Positions 10,776 through 21,983 of a DNA stretch of 64,000 nt are shown one piece after another. Made by a program: the position numbers and the translations under genes. Numbering within the stretch: the first letter of the stretch is position 1; the number at the start of each line of letters is the position of its first letter. The notes below the pieces were generated by a model. It saw only the letters and a list, made by a program, of their open reading frames with translations. It was not told the DNA's origin and did not search any database. Source of the stretch: Dicyema japonicum (Eukaryota; Dicyemida; Rhombozoa; Dicyemidae); contig RDEW01000009.1 of NCBI GenBank assembly GCA_011109175.1, positions 826,875 through 890,874 on the forward strand, written 5' to 3'.

Positions 10776-12484
10776 ATGACCAGTGATATTTTTGAAACTG
10801 TTGAATTCATAAGCAATACGAATGTGATTTTAATTAAAATAATATAGAGCAATGGTTACACCAGAGTGCTAGTTCTTACAATCTTGATTACCGTGCTTGG
10901 TGGTTCTTTTCAGTTTGGTTATCAATTGGGAGCCATCAATCAACCTGAAATAGTTAAATTTAAGGTTAAAATAGAAAATACTTGAATTTATTGAAACAAA
11001 TATTAACGAAAAGTATAAAACAAACATTACAAAATCTACTGTTGTCATCCTATTTTCTTTGGCAGTTTCTGCACTCTGTGTTGGCGGTATGATCGGAGGA
11101 CTTTGTGGGTGCAAAATTTCTGATAGATTTGGCAGGTTTGTATTTTTAAATCTATTTGAGGCGCAAATGTTTAATGATCGCTGCTTTTATCTCTATCGTA
11201 GGAGAAGTTTTACAATTTTGTACTCTATTTTTTAATTCCTATTATTCTTTGCTTACTGGAAGATTTTTTACCGGAATTGGATGTGGTTTGCTATTGTATT
11301 ATTACAGGAATTTTTACTGCTGTGGTTCCTTTATACATTAGTGAAATATCTCCTCCAAGTAAACGGGGATTTACCGGTTCATTACATCAAATTATGATTA
11401 TCGTTGGTGTTCTTGTTTCCCAAACACTTGGACTTGAGTTTATTCTTGGGGATGCAAATAGTTGGCCAATTCTTTTATGTAAATAGAATGTTTAAAACAA
11501 TTTTTTAGCTTTAAGTGGTGTTACTGCTATGTTTCTTTTAATTATCTTACCTTTTTGCCCATCATCGCCATTTTATCTTATTTTTATGAGAAATGATATG
11601 CAAGGAGCTACTGAAAGTTAAAAATTTTAATTTAATTTAGCTTTGAAACGATTGAGGGGTGTAACCGATGTTGAAGAAGAAATAAGGGAAATATACGAAG
11701 AGAAAGGTTTAATATCTATATCGAAAGTATTATTTACATAAATATGTTTTAGTGCACATTCAAAGAATTAATTTCAGACGAATCATCTAGAAATGGTCTT
11801 TTTGTTTCTTTGTATTTGCATGTGTCTCAACAATTGTCTGGAATTAATACCGTTGTAGTCAATTTTACTTTAGGTTGTTTTTTACTCTACTTCGATATTT
11901 TTAATGGCTGGACTTTCCAATAGTTTTGCGTCTATTTCTACAATATTACTTGGTGTCGTTCAATTAATTACTTGCATTGTTTTTGGTCCATGTATTGATA
12001 AATATGGACGGCGTTTAATATTTATTATCAGTCTTTCTGGGTGTACAATTTCACTTGTTCTTCTTACGGCCTCTTTACTTTATAAGGTATTTTTTATTTA
12101 TTTGTAAAGAATGAATGGCCAGTATTTTCATATGTAGCTGTTGTATTCGTTGCTCTTTATGTGGGATTTTTCGGAATTGGAACTGGTATATAACTTTATT
12201 ATATCTATAGGTTCCGTACCTTGGATAATGACACCTGAACTCTTTACTCCAAATTATAGGGATACTGGAATTAGTATTTCGATTTTTTTCAATTGGGCTG
12301 CAAACGTTACAGTGGGTAATTTGTATCCAATTATGCAAGTCTGGTTTTTTAATATTGTTAGGATAAAATTGGAGTATATAGTTTTCTTCCGTTTATAGTT
12401 ATTTCTTCCATTTTTATTTTTCTAATCAATAAATACTGTCCAGAAACAACTCGCTATAATCGAGGACCATTGATCAAATCTTAA
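10776..12484 (+). CDS. Facilitative sugar transporter, GLUT/SLC2A family (MFS)
   Basis: Twelve-helix major facilitator that would move hexoses across the plasma membrane. ATG 10776 opens an exon that splices (24-nt intron ending at 10849) into 'GYTRVLVLTILITVLGGSFQ' with the family 'FGYQLGAIN' in TM1. Later landmarks are 'VGGMIGGL', the RFGRR loop (GGCAG|GCGC split by a 25-nt intron near 11136-11160), 'LTGRFFTGIGCG', 'YISEISPPSKRGFTGSLHQ', 'ILPFCPSSPFYL', 'QQLSGIN' in TM7, 'DKYGRRLIF', 'SVPWIMTPELF', and the PETTR version of the PETKG motif near the end. Estimated length is about 480 residues, close to human GLUT1 (492). There are at least nine mini-introns. I do not assign a subtype. Upstream it abuts LINE-C; downstream lies LINE-A. 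Confidence 0.92.
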
Positions 12485-12649
12485 TTGAGCTTACTTACCA
12501 TTAGATTATTTAACATATGTCACTGTCATATTAATTAATACACGAATAAATTAATTTTTGTTCGCAAATTGAATTAAAAATATGAAATTTCATAAATTTT
12601 TAATTAGATATATTGGATATTAAAATTTATCTGAGAAAAGAACCTAAAA
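12485..12649. other. AT-rich spacer
   Basis: No coding signal; short AT-rich stretch between the transporter stop and LINE-A copy 2. Confidence 0.4.
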
Positions 12650-14860
12650 AGAATGTTCTCACTTCGAGGAAAAATGTACCGTCAAGTCTTCTAAGATGTG
12701 TTTATCCTGTCGGCTAGTCAAAATTCGGAGGCGTGGAATCTCCTGGTCTGCTTGTGGAGATTTCTTCCACCTCGGGTGTACCAAGCTATCTATAAGTTGC
12801 AGCGAGCGTGGTGGGCTCGACGGAATGAAATCTGAAAGATCTAACCTCATTATCCATAGGAGACCAGTGACATCGTCATACGAATTCAATTACTTCATTT
12901 ATGAACTGGATTTTGTATGTAGTACTTCCCGAAGTTATCCGCCATGTCCTTGTCCACCGCCAATTTGATAGCCTTCGATAAGAAGGGCGGCGAAGTACGA
13001 CCGGTTGTCGGCCTTCCGAAGACTGGCTGCATTGTCTCCAGACATTCTATTCCACTTGTCACACAATTCTTGAACCCACCTCAAATAAGCTTCGGTGTTC
13101 GCCTGGGATGCAAGCCGCAGTCAATTCAGTGAGGACATTCCTAAACCCCAATATAGAAGATTCCCGGGGAATGTCCTGATAAAACTGGACATTAAGAATG
13201 CCTTCAATAGTCTAAGAGTGACAATATCTTGGAGGCGTATATTGAGAGATTCCCTAATATTTTCGAATTTGTGAATCAGTCATACAGTCTATCTATCCTT
13301 ACTTTTCGGGGGTTACATAATCCCTTCGTATTCCGGCGTGCAACAAGGAGATCCCTATTGTTTTGTCTTGCAATAGAGAAAATCACCAAACCTCCGTGCT
13401 CGCCCCTCAACCTATGGTATCTGGATGATGAAGTTTTCGGAGGATCCTCAGATATTGTTTTCCTGGATTTGGAGGTTAAAATTCCAGCTCTTTCGGAAGC
13501 TGGACTGAAATTAAATTATAATAAATGCGAAATCTACAATTGTGGACTTTCAGAAAAGAAGTATTCAAAAGCTTAGTCATCTTTCGCGAATTTACTACTT
13601 TAAATTATTTCTATACCCGGTGAAGATCTTATATTCCTCGGACCCCCAATCACCATAAATTCAATGGAGAGAGTTATACGTGATAAATGACGGTTACTCG
13701 GAGAGATTCTGAACCTCTTGTGTCGACTTGACATGCGTACATCATTATTCCTCCTGAAAAACAGTCTCAACATACAGAGGCTTCCATAGGTTTTGAGGAC
13801 TGCTTCTATTTTACCCGATGTGACCAACTAGCACAGATTAACGGGATTTTCCGTACGACAGCGGAGCGTATCTTCAACGTTCGATTCGAGGATTACTCAT
13901 GGAAGCAAGCCACTCTGCCAGTGAGACTCGAAGGGTTTGGAATTAGTAACCTTGTAGACGTTTTTCTCCCTGCATATCTATCGTCGCTAATGGCCTGTAA
14001 CATCCCTGTCAAGAGGATTCCCTGAATTCTCTATTGACCAGGACGCCACCCATGCTCGTGAGGCCTGGAGCTGTAGTTATCAGCTTTCCCTGGTTTCCGC
14101 ATCTCTCAGCGGGGTCTGGAAGATGCTGATTGCTAAAATTCTTTAGAAGTTTCATCTGGCCAACATCGCCGTGCCTGTTTGTTGTCGGGGGAGTCTTCCG
14201 ACAGCGATGCCTGGTTCAACGTCATTCCCAATGGAGTTTTGGGTACCTTTCTGATTGATGACTACGTCCGTATTGGGATCTCATTACGACTGGGATTAAA
14301 AGTCTGTGTTCCACATCCGTGCCAATGCGGAAACCTGATCGACTGTTTTTGCATACACCCTCTATCCTGCAGGAAGAGTGCAAGTAGAAGATTTCCCAGA
14401 CACATGGCCTTGAACGAAGTAGTTAGGCGAGCTTTGGACGCCGCCGGACACCCTCTATGCTCGAACCAGTCGGTCTTTGCAGGCGTGACGGAAAACGCCC
14501 AGATGGAATGACAATCTTCCCTTTTAAAGTCAAGAATCCTCTTATCTCGGACGTCACTTGCACCGACACGTTTGCCCATTGCAACCTACTCCAAAGTGCC
14601 TCTGGAGCTGTTCTGCCTCTGAGAGGGCCGAGAGGTTGAAACTGCCAAAGTACACGGTCCTACCCAATGATTTTTTTCTGCGTTTCAATCGCCATTGATA
14701 CGTCTGGTTCCCTTGCGCCTGCGACGCTGAATTTTTTAGTCGTCAAGGAAATCAGATTTTACATGATCAGAGACCCCGTGAGAGCTGCTGGTTATTTAAG
14801 CGAATCTCGCTCGCCATCCGAGAAAGAGACCATTCACCTGACAGAAATTAGCCAGTAGTG
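12650..14860 (+). mobile_element. LINE-A copy 2 with PHD-like finger, RT and RLE endonuclease
   Basis: The longest LINE-A relic in one piece. Near 12696-12800 'MCLSCRLVKIRRRG' followed by 'SACGDFFHLGCTKL' looks like a PHD/Zn-finger. The RT covers 'FDKKGGEVRPV' (12975), 'ISFGVRLGCK', 'LIKLDIKNAFNSL' (13180-13215) and 'GVQQGDP' then 'LNLWYLDD' (13335-13430). The C-terminus has the zinc knuckle 'CQCGNLIDCFCIHPLSC' (14322-14372) and the restriction-like endonuclease block 'DGKRPDGMTIFPFK' with 'DVTCTDTFAHCNLL' (14485-14590), ending 'SIAIDTSGSLAPATLNFL'. This order (RT, CCHC, PD..D) defines R2-like RLE elements. Several frameshifts and stops. Confidence 0.85.
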
Positions 14861-14861
14861 T

Positions 14862-15338
14862 TCCTGGAGTGTTTCTTCCCCGTCCATGTTTGCCGATGAA
14901 CGATTCCTCTCCATCGCGTCGTATTTCAACTTTTGCGTTAAAGTCTCAGACAATAAATATCAGCGATGAAGTTTCATGTTCTGAGTAAGTCCTTAATAAT
15001 CGACACTAGAAGTCATCCAGTTCATTAGGGTTTGCAATAATCTAATACTATGTTAGCATACACGTTAATGATTTTCATGTAGTTTTTGGCAGGGCACATT
15101 TCATTCATCCTGATTTGCAGGACATTGATCTTGTCATACTTGTCAAAATTGATTTATTCGAGGAACAAGGTGGTCATGGACCGCAAAACCTTGTTCGTAA
15201 TGTTTCGATTCACTAGGAAAGAGAATTAGTTCATGGGTTCCATCCATCAGAGACCTTCGTTTCTTGAAGGCATCCGATAGAGATGTGGTACTTCTTTAAA
15301 TCATCGCACAGTGCTTTCCTCATCCATGTTTTCGAGAT
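14862..15338 (-). mobile_element. LINE-B-like endonuclease fragment
   Basis: On the minus strand, in shifted frames: 'LCDDLKKYHISIGCLQETKV', 'HELILFPSESKHY', 'MKIINVYAN' and 'SSLIFIVGDFNAK'. This is the N-terminal APE endonuclease, diverged from the LINE-B copy next to it. The downstream RT is missing. It sits between LINE-A copy 2 and the LINE-B copy at 15.34 kb. Confidence 0.65.
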
Positions 15339-16560
15339 CCCTCAGACGTTAAATAAGAGTGGAATAAGGTCATCCAACTGAGTCTTGTGTTTTTTCTGTT
15401 CTTAGCCAGATCCCTCAGTGTGTCCAGGTCGTCACCAGCTGGCAATGTTTTCTTTACGCCTTTAAGATCGTTTTGTAAAACGACGGGGAGGGTAGTTCTT
15501 GGTCTACCACGAAAGCGTTTTACATGGGAGGAGTAGTAATCTTCTATGGCGATATTCGGGGGGATGTCGGGTTCAACCTCAGGACGTGTCCAAAGAGTCT
15601 CCAACGAGAGCTTATGATCTCGAGACTTATTGCTGTACAGTCACACATTTTGTACAGTCCTTTCCGCGATATCTTGGATGGCCAGAACATTCCAGTTATG
15701 TTTCTAAGATGATTCCAGTGAAACGAGTCTAGCCTCTCTAATTCCTCTTTTGAGGTGGCCCAGGTCCCAGTGTTGTATAAAAGGATTAGTTTGATAAAGG
15801 TATCTTATAACATTATCCTTTGTTTTGTATTATAACCTTTCCGTTTTAGCCATAGGTTTTTCAGCCTGTGTATGATATCTTCACATCTCCTAATAGGTAG
15901 CCAAGTTTCTTTGTGTGTCCTTCAGATGAGAGCAGATGTATTTTGGTAATTTTTGACTGTATCTGGATGAGAGATCAGTTTTTTGTTGCGTATCCATTTT
16001 TTTTATTCTCAATATTATTATTGTTTGTAATGTTGTTATGTTTCTTATGTTTGATGCCATGTATCGCCATGCTGAAGGTGACAATAACCATTCTATGATC
16101 GCTGACAGTTGTTGAACCTTCGTATGAGCGTGCGTTTATAAGAGAGCGTTTGTCGTTAATCCGGCATATAATCAATTTGGTTATATATAGGACTAGGATC
16201 TGTATTTCGCAGATCCTTTCATTCACCCTTCAAATGCGACTGATGTCAGACGATATTTTTATGTGAATGGCGAATCTAAGACCACAGTGTTTTGAGTCAC
16301 TGGGTAGACATATTACTCGATATTTTTCATGGTTTTCATCGAGATAGTACATAATTTTCGTCTCTTGTATACAGCCAATAGAAACGTTATATCTTTCTAG
16401 GTCATCACAGAGAGTATTTCTTGACTGAGGCTTAGATATTCCTCTAGCATTGAACGTAAGAAGCTTTAAGGCAAGCATGTTCTCTCGTATCTTCTGCTTT
16501 TTAGACAATTTTCTTAACCGCTGTCAGAGAAAAAACGAGGCACGTCACCACCTCACCAAA
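15339..16560 (-). mobile_element. LINE-B copy with internal deletion
   Basis: The 5' end of the ORF is near 16508: 'LALKLLTFNARGISKPQSR' then 'IGCIQETKI', the start of the APE endonuclease missing from the copy at 2.1 kb. It continues through 'NERICEIQI' and 'SDHRMVIVTF' (about 16075-16225). The RT core is deleted near 15890, and the element continues with 'LKNLWLKRKGYN' and the C-terminus 'PPNIAIEDYYSSHVKRFRGR' (15490-15560). Very similar to the nested LINE-B at 2.1-4.8 kb. Confidence 0.82.
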
Positions 16561-16576
16561 AAACCAATTGATATTA

Positions 16577-17745
16577 CAGTCCGACCCCTGATTGGGGCAC
16601 CAAGTGCCCCCAAAACAGGGGTTTTATAAAACAGAGATTTTAAACATCAAAAATCAATTTTAGAAAAATAATCAGTTAATTTATCCTCAGTTATTCTTTT
16701 ACTTCTTACATTTTTCATAAAATTAAGTCGAAAATCGTAAAATTCTTTGAGCATTTCAGGAGATATGTAAAAAAAGTTCTTCTGTAACTGATCAAGAGAA
16801 TATTGCGTTTCTCTTACAATTGTTTCCATGTTATTTTTCTTTTTTTTTCGTTGTAAATATTATCGACGAATTCGTCACTTTCCCAATTCAATGTTTCGTC
16901 TACGGCATTGTTGATCATTTCTTCTGTAATGGTATCTTCAATTTTTACGGAATACGAATCTTTTCAATTTTATTCCAACAATTAAATATTAAACTGGATC
17001 AAGTTTTTCCCAGCTTTTAGAAATTAGCAGAATTACATGACGAAGGTTTATTTTGTTTATCAACCGTTTGAATTCATCATCATCCTCCTCAAAACACAAA
17101 TACTGAATCAGATAATTTGAGTAATAATCTTTAAAGGTCTTGATAATTCCCATATCCAATGGTTGCAAATACGGTGTTGTATTTTTTGGCAAAAATAAAA
17201 ACTCAATATTTGAGCATTTAATAGTTTTATGACATCCCGCATTATCAAGCAATATTAATACTTTTCTGTTGATTGTATAAAATCTTTCATTTATTCGAGT
17301 CAACCAGCTCATAAAAATATTTCCAGTCATCCAGCATTTTAAATCTGTCAAGCCAGCCGTTTGAAGCTTTGAAAGTATCAAATCCAATTTTTGAAGCCGT
17401 ATATAAGGCAATTTTCTTTATGAAAGGACCTGATATTGGAACCTTATCTTCGCGTAGTTTATGAAATATTTCAAAAACTTGATTATCGAATTTAGATTTC
17501 TCACAATAAGGCATAGTTTCCTCATCCGTGTTTATAATACCTTGTTCAAGAAAAGGTACAATTGTTTTTTTTATTCGCGAAATCATGCCTTTACTAATTT
17601 TGTATTTTTTAATTATCTGTCTTTCAGATGATTTGTTCTTCAATATCAATTTACCAATCGTTAATTTTGTTTCGTAGTTGATAACCATTCACAACAGAAA
17701 ATGTAAATAAACGTGTAAATTAAAATTATATATTTATTAATAAAA
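16577..17745 (-). mobile_element. Pogo/Tigger-like DNA transposon copy P2 (truncated at one end)
   Basis: Minus-strand transposase. The N-terminal helix-turn-helix exon (17287-17688) reads 'KYKISKGMISRIKKTI' without an intron and continues into 'VFEIFHKLREDKVPISGPFI'. After an internal deletion comes the DDE domain 'VLILLDNAGCHK', 'FLFLPKNTTPYLQPLDMGI' (17150-17260) and a C-terminal piece 'LKEFYDFRLNFMKN' (16650-16829). The terminal inverted repeat is intact on the low-coordinate side: TA then CAGTCCGACCCCTGATTGG at 16577. The other terminus is lost where LINE-B sequence begins at about 17745. DDE residues visible are the D of LLDNA and the D of QPLDMG. Confidence 0.85.
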
Positions 17746-17970
17746 TAGGGCGTTACTAATCCTTCTTATCTCTGTGAGTTCTGTTTTCTCTCTGTTCACA
17801 GTAGGAAACCTTTTCTCTAGTACATCTGGTTCTTTTTCTAATAGGTGTTCCAGGACCTCTTTGTCTTCAGAAATTAGGTTTCATCGACCGCGTAGATCAC
17901 TTCTTCCGTCTTTCCTTGGTATAACGGTCTAAGTTCCCTCATAGCGACTTCCAAATAAATTGTGAATAAT
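17746..17970 (-). mobile_element. LINE-B RT fragment, right of the SINE insertion
   Basis: Minus-strand frames read 'AMRELRPLYQGKTEEVIYA' and further 'ISEDKEVLEHLLEKEPDVLEK', matching 3975-4130 of the LINE-B copy at 2.1-4.8 kb. It is the same insertion as 18304-18345; a SINE sits between them. Confidence 0.75.
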
Positions 17971-18292
17971 AATATATAATAGCAGCCTTTTTCACGGAGC
18001 CGTGGGATTAGCTCTGCATAGGCAGGACACACACTTTATTTAAGTAAAGAAAAGTTAATTTTATCTAATCGTAGAACCAAGGAATGCTCTTCACTTCTTT
18101 GTTTTTTTCTTTTTCTTGTGTGTATGTCCTTTTGACTATCCAGTTCCGCAGTGAATCTCCACTGATGACGGCGTCACTCGTCAAGCCCTTTCCGCCTCGT
18201 AGATGCGTGGAACCTTCCACCAGGTGAACAGCAGCGAGAATCGAATTAACCTAAGTCACTTTAGCCCGACACCTAACCACTATACCACCCAG
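17971..18292 (-). mobile_element. tRNA-derived SINE copy 1, inserted in LINE-B with target duplication
   Basis: The minus strand starts with a tRNA-like head 'gggtggtatagtggttagg' (A box), then an imperfect B box region and the family body. It is flanked by ttgtgaataat at 17960-17970 and ttgtgaatagt at 18293-18303. The same attcacaa target occurs uninterrupted in the LINE-B copy at about 3948-3956. The body, about 320 bp, matches 54910-55248 closely. Confidence 0.85.
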
Positions 18293-18303
18293 TTGTGAAT
18301 AGT

Positions 18304-18345
18304 AAGGGAGAAATGGAGTCTCCTTGTGGATTGCCCTTGATGTAC
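18304..18345 (-). mobile_element. LINE-B RT fragment, left of the SINE insertion
   Basis: Minus-strand frame reads 'GNPQGDSISPLL', the RT block seen as 'SQGDSLSPLIFT' at 3920-3955. It joins 17746-17970 once the SINE is removed. Confidence 0.7.
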
Positions 18346-18412
18346 TCTATTAATTAATTTTAATAAATTAAATTTAGGGTTTTAAATTAAAAAGGGTAAA
18401 AAACATTTATTT

Positions 18413-18940
18413 TTAAACATTTTTCAAATAATTTTCGATTTTTTGGATAGTCAAGATAGTTTTAGTAATATTATCATTGATGGACTCAAGATAATCTTCA
18501 AACTCATAAAGCTTAGGAAAAGAATTGATATCACTATTTAGAAAATTCCATTTTACAGATAAATTGGAAGAAATAGATTGAATATTTTCAATTAACTAAA
18601 AAATAAATTTAAAGTAGTAACTTTATTCATTTTTATGACAATATCAGCCTCCTCTGAAATTACAATTCCATCAAGTGATTTTTTAATATGTGAAAATAAT
18701 TGAACAGCTTCTTCAATCATCTGTAAATATCATTAAACCATATTTAACATGGGTCAAATTCTCAGTTTTCATTATTTCATTTTTCTGTTCCATTAATGAA
18801 ATCGGCTTTGTTTCGAATAGAGAATTAAGCGTCTTAATAACCTTGTCAGCTTCTGTTTCAGTTTCTTTATAGTTATGATCGTTAACAACTAAGAATTGCT
18901 CTCCCTTTTCATTTTTTTTAACTAAATTATTATCCTCCAT
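18413..18940 (-). CDS. Small coiled-coil protein of unknown function
   Basis: ATG at 18940 (complement) opens 'MEDNNLVKKNEKGEQFLVV'. Two GT-AG mini-introns (28 nt near 18723-18750, 26 nt near 18600-18625) join three exons into a 157-residue acidic/coiled-coil protein ending '..QKIENYLKNV'. The central 'EEAVQLFSHIKKSLDGIV' and C-terminal 'FEDYLESINDNITKTILTIQ' segments have heptad-like hydrophobic spacing. Size and shape recall small BLOC-1/BORC or kinetochore subunits, but I cannot match it to any family. Consistent phase-0 introns and an open frame argue that it is a real gene. Confidence 0.55.
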
Positions 18941-19037
18941 TCATCCTATTTAACTCTAAATGAAACTAAGCACAAGACTTAAATTTTAAATCTAATATAA
19001 TTTAATTTAATCTTTAATAATGATTTAATTGTTTAAT

Positions 19038-19175
19038 TCTAAATTAATGAGAAGAGCTGTTCAGGATTCTCGACCCCGCCGGACTCGTCCTCACCTTTGT
19101 CGGTCTGGGATCACTTAGTTAGATGAGAACTTTTATTTCTTTCTCTTTGACCCAGTGATCCTGGGGTAATAATAA
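19038..19175 (+). mobile_element. LINE-D 3' end fragment
   Basis: A roughly 130-bp 3' UTR unit: ggattctcgaccccgccgg, then ggatcactta...cccagtgatcc hairpin arms, then a taataataat tail. The same unit ends LINE-D copies at 20.6-20.7, 40.3-40.4 and 41.2-41.3 kb. No coding part remains, as for a strongly 5'-truncated insertion. Confidence 0.75.
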
Positions 19176-19329
19176 TAATTCTAAATTATAACAGTCTAGC
19201 GAACTTGTGTAGGCTCAAGGGATCAACACCATGCAAAGATGAGAGCCATGATTCAATTCGTCAGGATCACTTAGTTTTTTTCGGTTTAACAATGGTCTTT
19301 GGAATTTATTTTAATTTTTAATTTACATA

Positions 19330-20715
19330 AACACGAATGGCTGCTAAAAAACGGATGAGAGAACAGTGTCAAACGATAATAAATTACTGAGAGGATTCAG
19401 ACAGTACGTTGAAAAAGCTGTTGGTTTTTTTCAGTTTCACTCTACAACCTCAGTTAAAAAAATGGTTAGATGGTTCAACATGAGTCTCCCTAAGGCAAGC
19501 AAGTTATTCATTACGATTGGCCAATGTTTATCTTCATCAATAACATTTGGTAAGCGGACAAAGCTCCTGATCAAAGAACGAAACATTTGAAGAAGATCCA
19601 TCTCAAAAATGAAGACAATGTCAGAATACATGAGCTAAACAAAGAAATAGACGGACAAATCAAAGACACAAGCACAAAACAGTGGACGAAGCTATCCCTG
19701 AAGGCAGGCAAACCTGCAGAGGAACAACCATTTTACAGACCGATATTAACCCTATCCGCGGTTTCAAGAATTCTTGAATGGATAGTTGTCGATTCTATTC
19801 GAGATGACTTCCCAATCTGCCTTTCAACATAGGTTCAGAGCAAATGATTCAACTTCGATTACTTAACGACCCCATCTCAATTTATATCTGAAGGATTCAA
19901 CGCGCCGAAGCCACGTTTAAGGACTGTTCTTGTTTCTCTGGACATTACCAAAGCATTTGATTCAATCTCAAGAAAGTCTTTATCGAAAAAGATATTTGAA
20001 ACGGATATCAACCCTAATCTGAAAAAATTAAGCAGTAAAGATGGCTATCTAATTTTCGTGGGCAATTAATTTTGTGAAATCGAAGACACTCTTTCTTTCA
20101 AATGGGGCATCCCAAGGTTCCCCACTGTCACTACACTATTCATATACACGGCATGCCACAGCCAACAGGCGATAACTGTCTTCTCATTTCGTATGCGGAT
20201 GACATTGTTATTCCTGGAAGGGACTATGAAGTCGCCGATCAAATGGCCAAAGAATGTTCAATTCTTTAATCCATTGGTTAGAAGGACTATGCCTGGAAGT
20301 GTCACCCAGTAAGTCATTTGTGACCCTCTTCACTTCATGTAGACAACATTACTCAAGGTGAACTAAGACCATGATTAACGACGTAGCAATTCATTTACGA
20401 CCACACCAACCATCCTGGGATTTTTCTGCAATCCAGGAAGCTGCCAAAAAGTAATCGGCCGCAAGTTTATATCTGTCCATTTGGAAGCAGTTTTGATTGG
20501 ACGAAAACAGAAGATAGTGATGGCAATTATTCTGCGTAACAGCCCCCTCTATGAAGACATGAACAAATGCCTCAAAAACGAGATAACCACATATCCTTTC
20601 TCGAGATTTTTTTCCACGTCGATTAGGACCTCCCCTGTATTAGTCTAGGGTCACTTAATTAGTTGGGAACTTTCACTCTTTTCCTTTTAACTCGGTGATC
20701 TTGAGTAATAATAAT
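19330..20715 (+). mobile_element. LINE-D copy, EN-RT linker through 3' UTR, degraded
   Basis: Shifted frames read 'LLRGFRQYVEKAVGFFQ' and 'SVKKMVRWFN' (linker, 19380-19475), 'PFYRPILTLSAVSRILEWIV' (19728-19790), 'VLVSLDITKAFDSIS' (19925-19975), a damaged PQGSP block near 20105, and 'ISYADDIVIPG' (20185-20220). The end carries a diverged LINE-D 3' unit (about 20620-20715) with arms gggtcact and ggtgatct. Many stops and frameshifts. Confidence 0.8.
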
Positions 20716-20999
20716 AACATACAAACACGTAATTATTGGTAAGCCACCCCTTAGAAGTAGCCTGTGAGATAGGGAAGGTCGAATGATTATTTTTCATGTC
20801 TAATTGACTACGACAAATGAGACACATGACGCCACGTTGGATTTTCTACTTAATATAATACGATCAGTCATGAAGAAGGACACCTCGATCGAGTTTTATT
20901 TCTGGAGACAATTTCGGGAGACGGTGGGATCACTGGCTTACTACTCGATGAGAGTCCTTGAATTTCATACTCCTTTCCATACTACCGAGATGATTTTCA
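20716..20999. other. Intergenic, nothing recognised
   Basis: An open stretch on the plus strand (20804-21025) shows no family motif and overlaps the minus-strand RT relic, so I do not call it a gene. Confidence 0.3.
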
Positions 21000-21265
21000 G
21001 AACTTTTGCCTTTTCTTGTATTTGATGTAAATAGTTTTCGACAAGATGTAAAAAACACATGTGCAAATCAAATGTTACTCCCAGAATTTTCTTGTGTTTA
21101 CTAAAATGGATTTCGGCATTATCTGAATATCTTGATCACGTGAGGCCAGTACAATGTCATCTGCAAAGTTAATAGGATGTCGTTCTCGTTTTCTGGAATA
21201 GGAAGATCGAATTGAGCAATAAAGAGAATAGAGTGATCCTTGTGGACTCCATTCGGGGGAAGTCT
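21000..21265 (-). mobile_element. LINE-C/D RT fragment
   Basis: In shifted minus-strand frames: 'SPNGVHKDHSILFIAQFDL' aligns to the LPNGVPQGSVLSPSLFNL block, then 'IPENENDILLTFADDIVLASRDQDIQI', the palm active site. This is an old, short relic. Confidence 0.6.
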
Positions 21266-21269
21266 AACA

Positions 21270-21627
21270 GATTCCTCCTGTCTTTTAAAGCTATGACCAG
21301 GGAAGTCGATGACAATAACTCAAGATGCCTGGTGCCTTCTCTGCTTTGCATCTCTTGTCCTCGGATCACATCCAACCGAACTGAAATAAGTGAACCACAA
21401 TTCAATCATCAAAAGAAATGCCTCTAAATACGAAACTGTTAACCTGTCGACTGTACTGTGAAGTTATTCGATTGCTGATCATTTGACCTCATCATCCAAG
21501 ATCAAGAAAGACAAGTTGGATGTACGCAAAGAAGTGAATAAGAAGGTCATGGTCGGGGACATTCGGGATGCCCTGCGTACGCTCTCCAACAATGACAAGG
21601 TTCTTTCACCAACTAAAGAAATCCTTG
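21270..21627 (+). mobile_element. LINE-A copy 3, 5' part
   Basis: Matches 1150-1500 of LINE-A copy 1 in order: 'REVDDNNSRCL', 'LCISCPRITSNRTE', then 'VMVGDIRDALRTLSNND' and 'FSPTKEIL'. It is interrupted at 21627 by a LINE-E insertion and resumes at 21984. Confidence 0.75.
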
Positions 21628-21983
21628 GTGCTGGAGGAGGTTACTAAGAATCCCTTGGATTTCCAAAGTTACAACCATCAATGTGCTCAAACGGGTAGAG
21701 ACTGACATTTCGCTAAAGGGAAGAATCGTAAAACACAGATTGGCGTTCTTTGGGCATGTTGTCCGCTCTGATTCACTGGAAAGAACCATTATGCTGAGCA
21801 ATATTACTGGGAAGAGAAGACCTAACCGACCAAGGACTCGGTGGCTATCCATGGTGGAAGACGTCACGGGAATACCTATATCAAAGCTACTCCAAATTGC
21901 AACGGATCGGGGAGAGTGGAGGAAACTCGTTCATGAGATCTCCAAGGGTCGGACACGACTAAATTGGACAACATAACATAACA
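21628..21983 (+). mobile_element. LINE-E 3' end inserted in LINE-A, with target duplication and (AACAT)n tail
   Basis: Open frame 21683-21976 reads 'KHRLAFFGHVVRSDSLERT', 'GKRRPNRPRTRWL' and 'LVHEISKGRTRLNWTT', the C-terminal tail widespread in APE-type LINEs. The 3' end is aacataacataacat. Flanks are taaagaaatccttg (21614-21627) and taaagaaaccctcg (21984-21997), a 14-bp duplication with two changes. This 294-nt frame has no internal stop, so the insertion is younger than its host LINE-A. Confidence 0.85.

Noticed and set aside
14262-14579. Minus-strand ORF of 105 codons opposite the LINE-A endonuclease
   Set aside because: Antisense shadow of the CCHC/RLE region; no motif of its own.
20804-21025. 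Plus-strand protein-coding gene
   Set aside because: No family motif, overlaps a minus-strand RT relic, no intron pattern.
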